DNA of 64,000 nucleotides from positions 1,426,001-1,490,000 of the forward strand of contig NZ_CP016382.1 in NCBI RefSeq assembly GCF_002813635.1, given 5' to 3'. This DNA is from Spiribacter roseus. GTDB lineage: Bacteria; Pseudomonadota; Gammaproteobacteria; Nitrococcales; Nitrococcaceae. Shown here in pieces: positions 30,482 to 40,061 of this stretch. Both the position numbers and the translations under genes were made by a program. Below the pieces are notes generated by a model that saw nothing but the letters and a program-made list of their open reading frames with translations, was not told the origin of the DNA and made no database searches. Position 1 is the stretch's first letter; every line of letters begins with the position of its first letter.

Positions 30482-30769
30482 TTACTCGATGACGCGGGGG
30501 ACGAGGTAGTGACCGGCCTCGGTTGCCGGGGCGATCGCCTGGAAGCGCTCGCGCTCATCCGGCTCGGTGGGCTCATCGGGCCGCAGGCGCTGGGTCATTT
30601 CCAGCGGATGGGCGAGCGGCTCGACGCCCTCGGTGTCGACGGCACTGAGCTGCTCGACGAAATCGAGAATCTCGGAGAGGTTGCGGGCATAGGCCTGACT
30701 GGCCGGTTCACTGATGGACAGCCGCGCCAGATGGGCGATCTGGCCGACTTCATTCGCATCGATGGGCAT
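30482..30769 (-). CDS. gatC: Asp-tRNA(Asn)/Glu-tRNA(Gln) amidotransferase subunit C
   Basis: GatC is a small belt-like protein that holds GatA and GatB together. 95 residues with the family pattern [14 protein letters not shown] near the N-terminus, [22 protein letters not shown] in the middle (two short family motifs run together) and a C-terminus ending in HYLVPRVIE. First gene of gatCAB, divergent from mreB. The 117-base shared region holds a clear mreB promoter at 30826-30854; on the gatC side only weak elements are seen. Confidence 0.94.
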   Translation of the reverse strand: MPIDANEVGQIAHLARLSISEPASQAYARNLSEILDFVEQLSAVDTEGVEPLAHPLEMTQRLRPDEPTEPDERERFQAIAPATEAGHYLVPRVIE

Positions 30770-30825
30770 CGTCGATTCCCTGGGTGTCGGTTCGTTAAGC
30801 GATTAAAACTACCATAGGCCGTATC

Positions 30826-30854
30826 TTGCCCAAACCCCCGCCGGTTGGTAGATT
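30826..30854 (+). promoter_or_regulatory. sigma-70-like promoter of the mreB operon
   Basis: TTGCCC (30826-30831), a 17-base spacer and TAGATT (30849-30854), giving a start near 30861 and a leader of about 26 bases before the mreB ATG at 30887. Confidence 0.55.
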
Positions 30855-30886
30855 GTTGCGTCTTTTCAACGCGTCTGGAATTCTTC

Positions 30887-31930
30887 ATGTTCAAGGGCAT
30901 ACGGGGTGTTTTCTCCAACGACCTTTCAATCGATCTAGGTACGGCGAATACCCTGATCTATTCCCGCGGCCAGTCGATCCTGCTTGATGAGCCCTCGGTG
31001 GTTGCCATTCGTCAGGATCGCGATGGGGGCCCCAAGACCATCGCCGCCGTCGGACGCGAAGCCAAGATGATGCTGGGGCGCACCCCGGGCACCATCAAGG
31101 CGATCCGGCCATTGAAGGACGGCGTCATCGCCGACTTCACCGTCACCGAGAAAATGCTCCAGCACTTCATCAAGAAGGTCCACGAGGCGCGGTTTTTCCG
31201 CCCCAGCCCGCGGGTGCTGGTGTGCGTGCCCTGCGGCTCCACCCAGGTCGAGCGGCGCGCGATCCGCGAATCGGCCGCCGGGGCCGGTGCCCGCGAGGTC
31301 TTCCTCATCGAAGAGCCCATGGCGGCTGCGATCGGCGCCGATATGCCGGTGGGCGAGGCGCGCGGCTCGATGGTACTCGACATCGGCGGGGGCACCTCGG
31401 AGGTCGCGGTGGTATCACTCAATGGCATCGTCTACTCGGCATCGGTGCGCATCGGCGGTGACCGCTTCGACGAGGCCATCGTCAATTACGTGCGGCGCAA
31501 CTACGGCATCCTCATCGGCGAATCCACCGCCGAGCAGATCAAGCAGCAGATTGGCCAGGCCTTTCCCGGCAACGAGGTCCGCGAGCTCGAGATCAAGGGG
31601 CGCAACCTCGCCCAGGGCATCCCGCGCAGCTTCACCCTCAACAGCAACGAAATCCTCGAAGCCCTGCAGGAGCCGCTCTCGGGAATCGTGGGGGCGGTCA
31701 AGACGGCGCTCGAGCAGACGCCGCCCGAGCTTGGCGCCGACGTCGCCGATCGTGGCATCGTGATCACCGGCGGCGGCGCGCTGTTACGCAACATCGACCG
31801 CCTGCTCATGGAGGAAACCGGACTGCCGGTGGTGCTGGCCGAAGAACCGCTGACATCCGTGGCGCGCGGCGGCGGGCGGGCACTCGAGCTCATGGACGAA
31901 AAAGGCGCGGATCTTTTCACCAGCGAGTGA
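30887..31930 (+). CDS. mreB: Rod shape-determining protein MreB (bacterial actin)
   Basis: MreB forms membrane-attached antiparallel filaments that organise the elongation machinery. From the ATG at 30887 the protein has 347 residues, the family length. The phosphate-1 loop [12 protein letters not shown], phosphate-2 [12 protein letters not shown] and adenosine motif [12 protein letters not shown] of the actin fold are intact. It heads the elongation operon mreBCD-mrdA-rodA-mltB-rlpA-dacC and has its own promoter just upstream. Confidence 0.97.
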   Translation: MFKGIRGVFSNDLSIDLGTANTLIYSRGQSILLDEPSVVAIRQDRDGGPKTIAAVGREAKMMLGRTPGTIKAIRPLKDGVIADFTVTEKMLQHFIKKVHEARFFRPSPRVLVCVPCGSTQVERRAIRESAAGAGAREVFLIEEPMAAAIGADMPVGEARGSMVLDIGGGTSEVAVVSLNGIVYSASVRIGGDRFDEAIVNYVRRNYGILIGESTAEQIKQQIGQAFPGNEVRELEIKGRNLAQGIPRSFTLNSNEILEALQEPLSGIVGAVKTALEQTPPELGADVADRGIVITGGGALLRNIDRLLMEETGLPVVLAEEPLTSVARGGGRALELMDEKGADLFTSE

Positions 31931-31968
31931 CCGTGCCTGCTCCCGTGTAACCGGCACAGTGTTTCACC

Positions 31969-31973
31969 GGAGG
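31969..31973 (+). promoter_or_regulatory. Ribosome-binding site that decides an ATT start for mreC
   Basis: GGAGG lies ten bases before the ATT at 31984. No ATG, GTG or TTG is found at a suitable distance in frame; the next usable start, GTG at 32044, would remove the conserved N-terminus and half of the membrane helix. Confidence 0.6.
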
Positions 31974-31983
31974 CTGCAGGACC

Positions 31984-32817
31984 ATTAAACCGCTTTTCTC
32001 ACAGACGCCATCCGTCACCGCCCGGTTTGTCCTGGCGGCGATCGTGTCCATCAGCCTGCTGCTCGCCGATCACCGGATCGGGCTGCTCGAACCGGTCCAC
32101 CACGCACTGTCCGTGGTCACCGAGCCCCTGCGCCTGATGGCCGCCCTGCCCGCGCGGCTGGGCGATCGGGCCGAACAGACATTGACGAGCCGCCGCGAAC
32201 TGATCGCCGAGAATCAGCGCCTGGAAGATCGACAGAAGGTCTACGAGGCCCGCCTGCAGCGGCTCGACGCCCTCGAGGTTGAAAACATCCGGCTGCGCCG
32301 CCTGCTGGACTCCTCCTACGAGCTCGAGCGTCCGGTGGTCATCGCCGAGCTCACCGGCGTCGATCTCGACCCGTTCAACCATGTCACCCAGATCAGCAAG
32401 GGTCTGCGCGACCGCATCCGGGTCGGCCAGCCCGTCATCGACGCTGAGGGCGTGCTCGGACAGGTCGAGACGGTCGCCGCCTTCACCGCCACGGTGCGGC
32501 TGATCAGCGATCCCAGCCATGGGATTCCGGTTCAGGTGAATCGCAATGGACTGCGCAGTGTCGCCTTTGGCACCGGCCGGACCGATACCCTCACCATTTC
32601 GAGCCTGCCGAATAATGCCGATATCCGCGAGGGGGATCTGCTGGTCACCTCGGGCCTGGGGGAACGTTTTCCCGCCGGGTACCCGGTGGGCGAGGTGCGA
32701 CGCATTGAACGCGACGACGGCAGGGCGTTTTCCGAGATCCAGGTCGAGCCGCTGGGACGGATCGGGCAGGTCAAGGAGGTACTGCTGATCGAAGACCGGG
32801 GCAGCGGCGATGAATAG
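31984..32817 (+). CDS. mreC: Rod shape-determining protein MreC (probable ATT start)
   Basis: MreC is a bitopic inner-membrane protein of the elongasome that activates PBP2. Read from ATT at 31984 the protein has 277 residues and begins (M)KPLFSQTPSVTARFVLA, which lines up with E. coli MKPIFSRGPSLQIRLILA; the membrane helix spans about residues 14-30 and is followed by a coiled coil (about 60-95) and the periplasmic double beta-barrel. GTG at 32044 is the only later start but would give a protein without the conserved N-terminus. The MreC C-terminal disordered tail of E. coli is absent. Confidence 0.88.
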   Translation: MKPLFSQTPSVTARFVLAAIVSISLLLADHRIGLLEPVHHALSVVTEPLRLMAALPARLGDRAEQTLTSRRELIAENQRLEDRQKVYEARLQRLDALEVENIRLRRLLDSSYELERPVVIAELTGVDLDPFNHVTQISKGLRDRIRVGQPVIDAEGVLGQVETVAAFTATVRLISDPSHGIPVQVNRNGLRSVAFGTGRTDTLTISSLPNNADIREGDLLVTSGLGERFPAGYPVGEVRRIERDDGRAFSEIQVEPLGRIGQVKEVLLIEDRGSGDE

Positions 32818-33298
32818 CGCCCAGCCCCACGCGCGATGGGTGATCGCCGTCACGTTGGTGGTCGCGCTGACCCTCATGATCCTGCCGCTGCCGGCAGGGC
32901 TCGAACCCTATCGCCCGGAATGGGCGATGCTGGTCATCCTTTACTGGAGTCTGGCGCTGCCGGTTCGGGTGGGTGTGGGAGTTGCGTGGCTGATCGGCCT
33001 GCTGCAGGACGTCATCCAGGCGACCGCGCTGGGCTCGCATGCACTCGCCTTCGCCCTGGTCGCCTACCTGACCATTCAGCTGTGTCAGCGCCTGCGCAAC
33101 GTTCCAATCTGGCAACAGACCCTGACGGTGCTGGGCCTGGTGCTGCTGGCCCGCGCGCTGCTGTTCATCACCCGCGGGCTCAGCGACAGCGCGGGTGTCG
33201 ACTGGCGCTTCTGGCTGCCGGCGCTGACCAGCACCCTGGTCTGGCCACCGGTCTTTGTGCTGCTGCGTTTCCTGCGCCGGCGCTTTCAGGTCAACTGA
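32810..33298 (+). CDS. mreD: Rod shape-determining membrane protein MreD
   Basis: MreD is a polytopic inner-membrane partner of MreC in the elongasome. 162 residues, about five membrane helices. RPEWAMLVILYWSLALP and the conserved GLLQDVIQATALGSHALAF segment (residues about 63-81) are typical of gammaproteobacterial MreD. It overlaps mreC by eight bases, and the mrdA start follows one base after its stop. Confidence 0.94.
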   Translation: MNSAQPHARWVIAVTLVVALTLMILPLPAGLEPYRPEWAMLVILYWSLALPVRVGVGVAWLIGLLQDVIQATALGSHALAFALVAYLTIQLCQRLRNVPIWQQTLTVLGLVLLARALLFITRGLSDSAGVDWRFWLPALTSTLVWPPVFVLLRFLRRRFQVN

Positions 33299-33299
33299 C

Positions 33300-35156
33300 A
33301 TGGATCTCGGCACGTTCCGCGACACCCCCCGCGAGCGGCAGGTCGTTCGCCGCCGGTTACTGATCGCCGGCGTCATCGGGGCGCTGCTGTGCCTGCTACT
33401 CGCCGGCCGCATCGCCTATCTCCAGACCGCGCGCTACGACCACTTCGCCGCCCAATCCCAGGATAATCGGGTGCGCATCGCGTCCGTCGCGCCGACCCGC
33501 GGGATCATCCGCGACCGCGAGGGGCGCGTGCTTGCCGACAATCAGCCCGCCTTCCGTCTGACCATCGTCCCTGAGCGCGTCGACGATCTGAGCGGCCTGC
33601 TCGACCAGCTCGATGATCTGGTGGATATCAGCGCGGCCGAGCGGGCGGCGTTCCGTGACGCGCGGCAGCGCAGCCGCGGATTCCAGGCCATCCCACTGAA
33701 ACGTCAGCTCAGCGAAGCCGCCGTCGCCCGCATCGCCGCCAACCGCCATCGCTTTCCCGGCGTCGAAGTCCAGCCTCACCTGATCCGCCACTATCCCTAC
33801 GGACCCATCGGCGCGCATGCCATTGGCTACGTCGGTCGCATCAGCGAATCCGAACTGCGCAGCCGTGACCGCCGGGCGTATCGGGGCAGCAGCGTCATCG
33901 GCAAGACCGGGCTCGAGAAGGCCTACGAGCGCCGACTGCGCGGTGAAATGGGTTCGGAGCGCATCGAAACCAATGCACTGGGCCGGCCGATTGATGTGAT
34001 CGAGCGCGACCCGCCCACCCCGGGCGAGGATCTCACCCTGACCCTGGACATCGGCCTGCAGCGCGTCGCCGAACAGAGCCTGGGGGATTACCGCGGCGCG
34101 ATCGTGGCGATGGACCCCCGCGATGGAGCCATTCTCGCGCTCGCCAGCCAGCCCGGCTTCGACCCCAATGCGATCAGCGCCGGGCTGGACCGCCAGACAT
34201 TCGAAACGCTGAGCCGCGATCCCGATCAGCCGCTCTACAACCGGGCCATCAGCGGTCGCTACCCGCCCGGCTCGGTGATCAAGCCCTTTCTGGGCCTGGC
34301 CGGTGTGGCCGATGGCGCCATGACCCCCGATGAGGAGATCCACTGCGACGGGACCTTTCGGCTGCCCAATGTCTCGCGGGTGTGGCGGGACTGGAAACGC
34401 GAGGGCCACGGCGACGTCGATCTCAACGAGGCCATCGCCGAGTCCTGCGATGTCTACTATTACGAGCTTGCAGACCGCATGGGCATTGACCGCATGCATG
34501 ACTGGATGACCCGCTTCGGCTTTGGTGTCGACAGCGGTCTCGCACTGCCCGGCGAACGTCAGGGGGTCATGCCGTCACGCGCCTGGAAACAGCGCAATAG
34601 GGGCGAATCCTGGTACCGCGGCGAGACCATCAACACAGGGATCGGGCAGGGATTCACCCTGGCGACCCCCATTCAGATGGCCACCTCGACGGCAATGCTC
34701 GCCAACCGCGGCGCGCCCATCGTGCCGCATCTGCTGGCGGGACGCCCGGACAGCGACGGCGCCACAGCCCCCGTCGGGCCGGTGCGCCTCGAGGACGAAA
34801 CCCTATGGCAGACGACCATCGATGCCATGGTCGACGTGGTCCACGGCGAGCGCGGCACCGCCCGCGCCATTGGCGAAGACCTTGACTACCGGATCGCCGG
34901 CAAGACCGGGACGGCCCAGGTCATCGGGATCGCCCAGGGCGAGGAATATGACGAGGCCGCCATCGACGCCCGCCACCGGGATCATGCGCTGTTTACCGCG
35001 TTTGCACCGGCCACCTCACCGCGTCTGGTGGTGACCGTTCTCGTGGAAAACGGCGGCAGTGGCAGCACGACGGCAGCGCCCATGGCGCGCCGGGTCATCG
35101 ATGCATGGATGAATCGGGAGGAGCAAGGCAGTGAGCTGGGCCGAGAGTCGCGTTAA
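33300..35156 (+). CDS. mrdA: Penicillin-binding protein 2 (elongasome transpeptidase)
   Basis: PBP2 cross-links new peptidoglycan in the elongasome together with RodA. 618 residues from the ATG at 33300, with one N-terminal membrane anchor (about 19-42), a pedestal domain (about 60-240) and the transpeptidase domain. The active site is complete: SxxK at 325-328 (GSVIKP), the SCD variant of SxN, and KTG in GKTGTAQVIG. It overlaps rodA by 26 bases. Confidence 0.97.
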   Translation: MDLGTFRDTPRERQVVRRRLLIAGVIGALLCLLLAGRIAYLQTARYDHFAAQSQDNRVRIASVAPTRGIIRDREGRVLADNQPAFRLTIVPERVDDLSGLLDQLDDLVDISAAERAAFRDARQRSRGFQAIPLKRQLSEAAVARIAANRHRFPGVEVQPHLIRHYPYGPIGAHAIGYVGRISESELRSRDRRAYRGSSVIGKTGLEKAYERRLRGEMGSERIETNALGRPIDVIERDPPTPGEDLTLTLDIGLQRVAEQSLGDYRGAIVAMDPRDGAILALASQPGFDPNAISAGLDRQTFETLSRDPDQPLYNRAISGRYPPGSVIKPFLGLAGVADGAMTPDEEIHCDGTFRLPNVSRVWRDWKREGHGDVDLNEAIAESCDVYYYELADRMGIDRMHDWMTRFGFGVDSGLALPGERQGVMPSRAWKQRNRGESWYRGETINTGIGQGFTLATPIQMATSTAMLANRGAPIVPHLLAGRPDSDGATAPVGPVRLEDETLWQTTIDAMVDVVHGERGTARAIGEDLDYRIAGKTGTAQVIGIAQGEEYDEAAIDARHRDHALFTAFAPATSPRLVVTVLVENGGSGSTTAAPMARRVIDAWMNREEQGSELGRESR

Positions 35157-36267
35157 CGCCGTGGCCCGCCGGGCGACCGGGGATGTGCTGCAGCGGGCCC
35201 TGCACCTGGACGGGGTGCTGCTGGGTCTGGTGGCGCTGCTCTCCGGACTCGGCGTCGTCATCCTCTACAGCGCCTTTGGCGGCAGCATCGCAGCGGTCCA
35301 GGACCACCTCGTGCGCCTGGCAGTCGGCGCGGCCGGCATGATCGTCGCCGCCCAGATCCCACCCTGGCAGCTGCGGCGCATCGCCCCCTGGCTGTTCGGC
35401 CTGGGCGTGGTGCTGCTGGTGGCGGTACTGGTCGTGGGTGAATCGGGCGGCGGCGCGCGGCGCTGGCTGGATCTGGGGGTGGCGGGTTTCCAGCCCTCCG
35501 AATTGATGAAGCTGGCGGTGCCGATCATGGTCGCCTGGGTCATCGCCCGGTCCGCCATGCCGGTATCAACCGGGCGCGCCGCCGCCACACTGGCGATCAT
35601 CGCGCTACCGGTGGGGCTGATCGGCAGCCAGCCCGACCTGGGCACGGCCGTTCTGATTGGTGCAGCCGGCGCCGGGGTCCTGTTTCTGGGCGGCATCGGC
35701 TGGCGCTTGATCGCCGCGCTGATCGGGCTGGTGGCGGCGGCCGTGCCACTGCTCTGGCAGTTCGGCATGCAGGACTATCAGCGCCAACGCGTGCTGACCT
35801 TTCTGGACCCGACCCGTGACCCGCTGGGCGCCGGATACAACATCATTCAGTCGCAGATCGCCATCGGTTCGGGCGGCATCCATGGCAAGGGCTGGCTGAA
35901 TGGCACCCAGGCCCACCTCGAGTTCATCCCTGAGCGCCACACCGACTTCGTGTTCGCCGTCATGGCCGAGGAGTTCGGCCTTGTCGGGGTGTGCGCCCTG
36001 CTGGTTCTGTATCTGCTGATCACGCTGCGCGGGCTGTGGATCGCCTACCAGGCGCAGGATAATTTCTCGCGTCTTCTGGCCGGCGGCCTGTCACTGACCT
36101 TTTTCGTCTACTGCTTCGTCAATATCGGCATGGTCTCGGGCCTGCTGCCGGTGGTGGGCCTGCCCCTGCCCCTGATCAGTTACGGCGGATCGGCCATGGT
36201 GACGCTTCTGGTCGGCTTCGGTATTCTCATGTCCATTCATACCCACCGGCGGATGTGGTCATCTTGA
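35131..36267 (+). CDS. rodA: Peptidoglycan glycosyltransferase RodA (SEDS family)
   Basis: RodA polymerises lipid II into glycan strands and partners with PBP2. 378 residues, ten predicted membrane helices. LGVAGFQPSELMKLAVP and LPVVGLPLPLISYGGSAM are SEDS signatures, and the catalytic Asp lies in the IGSQPDLGTAVLI segment. The GTG start at 35131 overlaps the mrdA 3' end and is supported by a GGAGG nine bases before it; a GTG at 35161 is an alternative. Confidence 0.96.
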   Translation: MSWAESRVNAVARRATGDVLQRALHLDGVLLGLVALLSGLGVVILYSAFGGSIAAVQDHLVRLAVGAAGMIVAAQIPPWQLRRIAPWLFGLGVVLLVAVLVVGESGGGARRWLDLGVAGFQPSELMKLAVPIMVAWVIARSAMPVSTGRAAATLAIIALPVGLIGSQPDLGTAVLIGAAGAGVLFLGGIGWRLIAALIGLVAAAVPLLWQFGMQDYQRQRVLTFLDPTRDPLGAGYNIIQSQIAIGSGGIHGKGWLNGTQAHLEFIPERHTDFVFAVMAEEFGLVGVCALLVLYLLITLRGLWIAYQAQDNFSRLLAGGLSLTFFVYCFVNIGMVSGLLPVVGLPLPLISYGGSAMVTLLVGFGILMSIHTHRRMWSS

Positions 36268-37259
36268 ACACGCTCCATCGCCTTTTCGGCACAACGGCGG
36301 CTGCGCTGCTGATCCTGGTCCCACTGGCGCTGGGCACGAGCAACGTGGGGGCCGATCCCGGGGCGATCCGTGCCTTCAGTGAAGCGCTCGCGGCCCGGCA
36401 TGACTGGGACGCCCGGCGTATCGAGGCGCTGATCAACGATGAGGCCATCCATCAGCCCGATATCATCGAGGCCATCCGCCGACCCGCCGAAGCAATGCCC
36501 TGGTCGCGCTATCGGCCGATCTTCCTGACCGAGGCACGCATTGAAGCGGGCCGTGCCTATCAACAGCGCCATCGCCGCTGGCTCACGGCGGTCGAGGACA
36601 CCTACAGCGTCCCCGCCGAGATCGTGGTCGCGATCATTGGCGTCGAGACCTTCTATGGCCGCTACGCCGGCAACTACCGTGTCCTCGACGCGCTGCGCAC
36701 GCTGGGCTTCGGCTATCCACCCCGCGCCGAATTCTTTCGCGACGAGCTCGAGGCATTCCTTGTCCTGGCCCGCGAAGAAGGCTTCGCGCCCACCGACCCG
36801 CTGGGGTCTTACGCCGGCGCCATGGGCATTCCGCAGTTCATCAGCAGCAGCTATCGGGCCTACGCCGTCGACTTCAACGAAAACGGTCGGCGGGACCTTT
36901 TCTCGGAGCCCGCCGATGCCATCGGCAGCATCGGTCACTACCTGGCCCGACATGGCTGGCAGGCGGATGCGCCCATTGCCGTTCCGGCACGGGTCGAGGG
37001 CGAAGACTGGCAGTCACACCTGTACGAATCCCTGGCCCCGCAGGACACCGTCGCAACGCTGGCGGCCGCGGGGGTTCACCCTTCCACCCCGCTCAGCGCC
37101 GGCCTTGACGCGCGTCTGCTGCAACTCCAGGCCGAGGCCGGCGACAGGTACTGGATCACCCTGCGCAACTTCTACGCCATCACCCGCTACAACCACAGCG
37201 CCCTTTACGCCATGGCGGTTCATCAGCTGGCCGAGCGCATCGGCGGAGGGGGAAGATGA
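36264..37259 (+). CDS. mltB: Membrane-bound lytic murein transglycosylase B
   Basis: MltB cuts the glycan strand with formation of 1,6-anhydroMurNAc, feeding the recycling route seen later in the window. About 331 residues with an N-terminal signal (TTAAALLILVPLALG). It lacks an obvious lipobox, so it may be soluble or weakly anchored (SltB-like). The catalytic Glu is in IIGVETFYGRYAGNYRVLDAL; MGIPQFISSSYRAYAVD and YNHSALYAMAV are family motifs. The start could be TTG at 36264 (overlap TTGA with rodA, with a GGCGGA ten bases before) or GTG at 36255. Confidence 0.92.
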   Translation: MNTLHRLFGTTAAALLILVPLALGTSNVGADPGAIRAFSEALAARHDWDARRIEALINDEAIHQPDIIEAIRRPAEAMPWSRYRPIFLTEARIEAGRAYQQRHRRWLTAVEDTYSVPAEIVVAIIGVETFYGRYAGNYRVLDALRTLGFGYPPRAEFFRDELEAFLVLAREEGFAPTDPLGSYAGAMGIPQFISSSYRAYAVDFNENGRRDLFSEPADAIGSIGHYLARHGWQADAPIAVPARVEGEDWQSHLYESLAPQDTVATLAAAGVHPSTPLSAGLDARLLQLQAEAGDRYWITLRNFYAITRYNHSALYAMAVHQLAERIGGGGR

Positions 37260-38017
37260 GTCGGCTTGCCGTCGGCCTGTTGGCACTGCTGATGGCCGGT
37301 TGCAGCGGCCTCGTGTCCGAGCCGCAGGACGGGCCGGGGCGGGTCATCGACGATCCCATGGCCATCCCCGATGCGGTGCCCCAGAGGGTGCCCGCCAGTC
37401 GCTATGGCAATCCCGAGCAGTACGAGGTGTTCGGCCAGACCTACCGGGTGATGGACAGTGCCGCCGGGCATCGCGAGCGCGGCATCGCCTCGTGGTACGG
37501 CAGCAAATTCCAGGGCCGGCGGACTTCAAGCGGCGAACCCTACGACATGTATGCCATGACCGCCGCACACAAGCACCTGCCGCTGCCGACGTGGGTCGAG
37601 GTGCGGCACCTGGACACCGACCGGTCGATTGTCGTGAAGGTCAACGACCGCGGACCGTTCGCCGATGACCGGATCATTGACCTGTCCTACGCGGCCGCCG
37701 CCAAGCTCGGCATGCTCGAGCGCGGCACGGCACCGGTAGAGATCCGGGTGGTCACGCCCGATGAACCGACCCGCGGCGATTACTGGATCCAGATGGCCGC
37801 TTTCCGCGACGCCGGCAACGCCCGGCAACTGGCCCGGCAGTTGCAGGGGGCCCCGCTGTCGGCATCCCCCGTGATCCGCGAGGGGGGCGATGGCCTGCAT
37901 CGAGTGCGGCTTGGCCCCCTGCCCGATTCCGCGCGCGTCGATCAGCTTCGGGCCGAGCTGGAGAACGCCCGTTTTTCACCCGGACATGTCATTATTCCCG
38001 CTGACTCCAGCGACTGA
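37256..38017 (+). CDS. rlpA: Endolytic septal lytic transglycosylase RlpA
   Basis: RlpA is an outer-membrane lipoprotein that trims denuded glycan at the septum in Pseudomonas. 253 residues: lipoprotein signal (lipobox LMAGC, Cys near 15), a double-psi beta-barrel domain (about 75-165, GIASWYGSKFQGRRTSSGE and VKVNDRGPFADDRIIDLS) and a C-terminal SPOR domain (about 175-250) that binds denuded glycan. It overlaps mltB by four bases. Confidence 0.94.
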   Translation: MSRLAVGLLALLMAGCSGLVSEPQDGPGRVIDDPMAIPDAVPQRVPASRYGNPEQYEVFGQTYRVMDSAAGHRERGIASWYGSKFQGRRTSSGEPYDMYAMTAAHKHLPLPTWVEVRHLDTDRSIVVKVNDRGPFADDRIIDLSYAAAAKLGMLERGTAPVEIRVVTPDEPTRGDYWIQMAAFRDAGNARQLARQLQGAPLSASPVIREGGDGLHRVRLGPLPDSARVDQLRAELENARFSPGHVIIPADSSD

Positions 38018-38035
38018 AAACTGAGACCACCGACC

Positions 38036-39181
38036 ATGACACCGCTCAGACTCGCCATCCTGATCATCGCCCTCCTGCTCGGTGGCCACGCCGCCGCACA
38101 GTCCCAACCCATTCCGGTGCCCGACCCGCCCCAACTGGGCGCCGATGGCTACATCCTGATGGACTTTCACAGTGGTCGGGTGCTGGTGGATCAGAACAGC
38201 GATGTCCGCCGCGACCCGGCCAGCATCACCAAGGTGATGACGGCATTCGTCGTTTTCAACGAACTGCGCTCGGGCGATCTCACCATGGACGAGCCGGTGC
38301 GGATCAGTGAAAAGGCTTGGCGGGCCCCGGGATCGCGCATGTTCATCGAGGTGGGCAATGACATCCCGGTCAACGACCTGATCCGCGGCATGATCATCCA
38401 GTCGGGCAACGACGCCAGTATCGCCCTCGCGGAGCACATCGCCGGCAGCGAGTCGACCTTCGCGGCACTGATGAACCAGTACGCCGCCGAGCTGGGGATG
38501 ACCAACACCCACTACACCAACGCCACCGGGCTGCCGGGTGACGAGCATTACTCCACCGCCGCGGATACCGCCCGTCTCGTGCAGGCGCTGATCGAACGGT
38601 TTCCGGATTACTACCGCCTCTACTCCGAGCGCGAGTTCACCTGGGGCGGTATCACCCAGAGCAATCGCAACCGCATGCTCTGGCAGGATCCATCCGTCGA
38701 CGGCGTCAAGACCGGCTATACCGAGGCCGCGCAGTACTGCCTGGCCACGTCCGCCGAGCGCGATGGCATGCGGCTGATCTCAGTGGTGATGGGGGCCGAG
38801 ACGCCAGAGCAGCGGGTCAGTCAGTCGAAGAGCCTGCTCAACTATGGCTATCGGTTTTTTGAGACCCATCGTCTGTATGCCGCCGATGAGCCGATCGAGA
38901 CGCCCCGGCTGTGGAAAGGTGTGGCCGATACGCTGCCCGTGGGCGTCGCCGAGGATGTGTTCATCACCCTGCCGGCGGATACCTACGATCAGCTGGATGC
39001 CCGGATTCGTCTGAACGAGCCACTCGAGGCGCCGGTGGCGGCCGGTGACCGCGTCGGCCGCCTCAGTGTCTCGCGCAATGACGAGGTGGTGCGGGAGAGG
39101 GACATCATCGCCCTCGAGACGGTGCCCGAGGCTGGATTCGTGGGGCGCACGATCGATACGGTGCGACTATGGCTGAATTGA
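38036..39181 (+). CDS. dacC: D-alanyl-D-alanine carboxypeptidase (PBP5/6 family)
   Basis: A low-molecular-mass PBP that trims the terminal D-Ala from stem peptides. 381 residues with an N-terminal signal peptide (about 1-21). The SxxK motif is at 63-66 (SITKVM), SGN at 123-125 and KTG at 225-227 (GVKTGYTEAAQYC). The C-terminal domain ends with an amphipathic helix ([14 protein letters not shown]) that anchors the protein peripherally to the inner membrane. The E. coli paralogues are dacA, dacC and dacD; which one it equals is not decided, so the symbol is by context. Overlaps ybeD by 13 bases. Confidence 0.95.
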   Translation: MTPLRLAILIIALLLGGHAAAQSQPIPVPDPPQLGADGYILMDFHSGRVLVDQNSDVRRDPASITKVMTAFVVFNELRSGDLTMDEPVRISEKAWRAPGSRMFIEVGNDIPVNDLIRGMIIQSGNDASIALAEHIAGSESTFAALMNQYAAELGMTNTHYTNATGLPGDEHYSTAADTARLVQALIERFPDYYRLYSEREFTWGGITQSNRNRMLWQDPSVDGVKTGYTEAAQYCLATSAERDGMRLISVVMGAETPEQRVSQSKSLLNYGYRFFETHRLYAADEPIETPRLWKGVADTLPVGVAEDVFITLPADTYDQLDARIRLNEPLEAPVAAGDRVGRLSVSRNDEVVRERDIIALETVPEAGFVGRTIDTVRLWLN

Positions 39182-39444
39182 ATGACTCCCCGCCGGGACT
39201 GACCTTTCCGTGCGAGTTTCCGATCAAGGCGATGGGGCGCAGTGATGCGGCCCTGCCCGGGATCGTGGTGGAAATCGTCCAGCGCCATGCACCGGCCCTG
39301 ACGGCCGAGAGCATCACCACCAGTGAGAGCAGCGGCGGGCGGTATGTCTCTGTCACGGCCACCATTACCGCCGACAGCCGTGATCAGCTGGACGCCATTT
39401 ACGCCGACCTGAAGGCGCACGAGAGCGTTCTCGCCACCCTCTGA
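39169..39444 (+). CDS. ybeD: YbeD-family protein (DUF493, putative lipoate regulator)
   Basis: A 91-residue ferredoxin-like-fold protein of unknown molecular function, conserved between dacA/dacC and lip[21 protein letters not shown] and [23 protein letters not shown] are family landmarks (the latter in two parts). The stop and the lipB start share bases (TGATG). A link to lipoate metabolism is inferred only from gene neighbourhood. Confidence 0.9.
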   Translation: MAELNDSPPGLTFPCEFPIKAMGRSDAALPGIVVEIVQRHAPALTAESITTSESSGGRYVSVTATITADSRDQLDAIYADLKAHESVLATL

Positions 39445-40061
39445 TGAGCGACGCGATCGCGATCCGTGACTGGGGCCGGTGCGACTACGCCCGCGTCTGG
39501 GCGGCGATGAAGGCCTTCACCGACGAGCGCGATGCCGACACTGCGGATGAGCTCTGGCGCGTGGAGCATCCAGCGGTCTTCACCCTGGGGCAGGCAGGCC
39601 GGGCCGAGCATGTCCTCGATCGCGGCGACACGCCGCTGGTGCAGACCGATCGTGGCGGTCAGGTGACCTATCACGGCCCCGGGCAGATCGTGCTCTACCC
39701 CCTCATCGACCTGCGCCGTCAGCGCATGGGCGCGCGCGAGCTGGTCACCCGCCTCGAGCAGAGCGTGGTCGACTGGCTGGCCCGACAGGGCATCGACTCG
39801 GCGCCGCGCGCCGATGCCCCCGGGGTCTATGTCGATGGCGCCAAGATTGCCGCGCTGGGGCTACGCATCCGCCGCGGCTGCAGCTATCACGGACTGGCGG
39901 TCAACATTGCCATGGACCTTGCCCCATTCAACCGCATCAACCCCTGCGGCCATGCCGGCATGGCGGTCACCGACCTGGCCACGCTGGGCGTCGACTGTAC
40001 TGTGGCACAGGCCCGCGAGGGGCTGACCCGCGCGGTGGTGGCCCGCCTCAGTCCGGTGTAA
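39444..40061 (+). CDS. lipB: Octanoyl-[acyl-carrier-protein]:protein octanoyltransferase
   Basis: LipB moves octanoyl groups from ACP to lipoyl domains. 205 residues. The catalytic dyad is visible as Lys134 (DGAKIAALG) and Cys168 ([12 protein letters not shown]), with [20 protein letters not shown] for substrate binding. LipA, which normally follows, is not present: the next gene is murU on the other strand, overlapping lipB by 14 bases. Confidence 0.96.
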   Translation: MSDAIAIRDWGRCDYARVWAAMKAFTDERDADTADELWRVEHPAVFTLGQAGRAEHVLDRGDTPLVQTDRGGQVTYHGPGQIVLYPLIDLRRQRMGARELVTRLEQSVVDWLARQGIDSAPRADAPGVYVDGAKIAALGLRIRRGCSYHGLAVNIAMDLAPFNRINPCGHAGMAVTDLATLGVDCTVAQAREGLTRAVVARLSPV

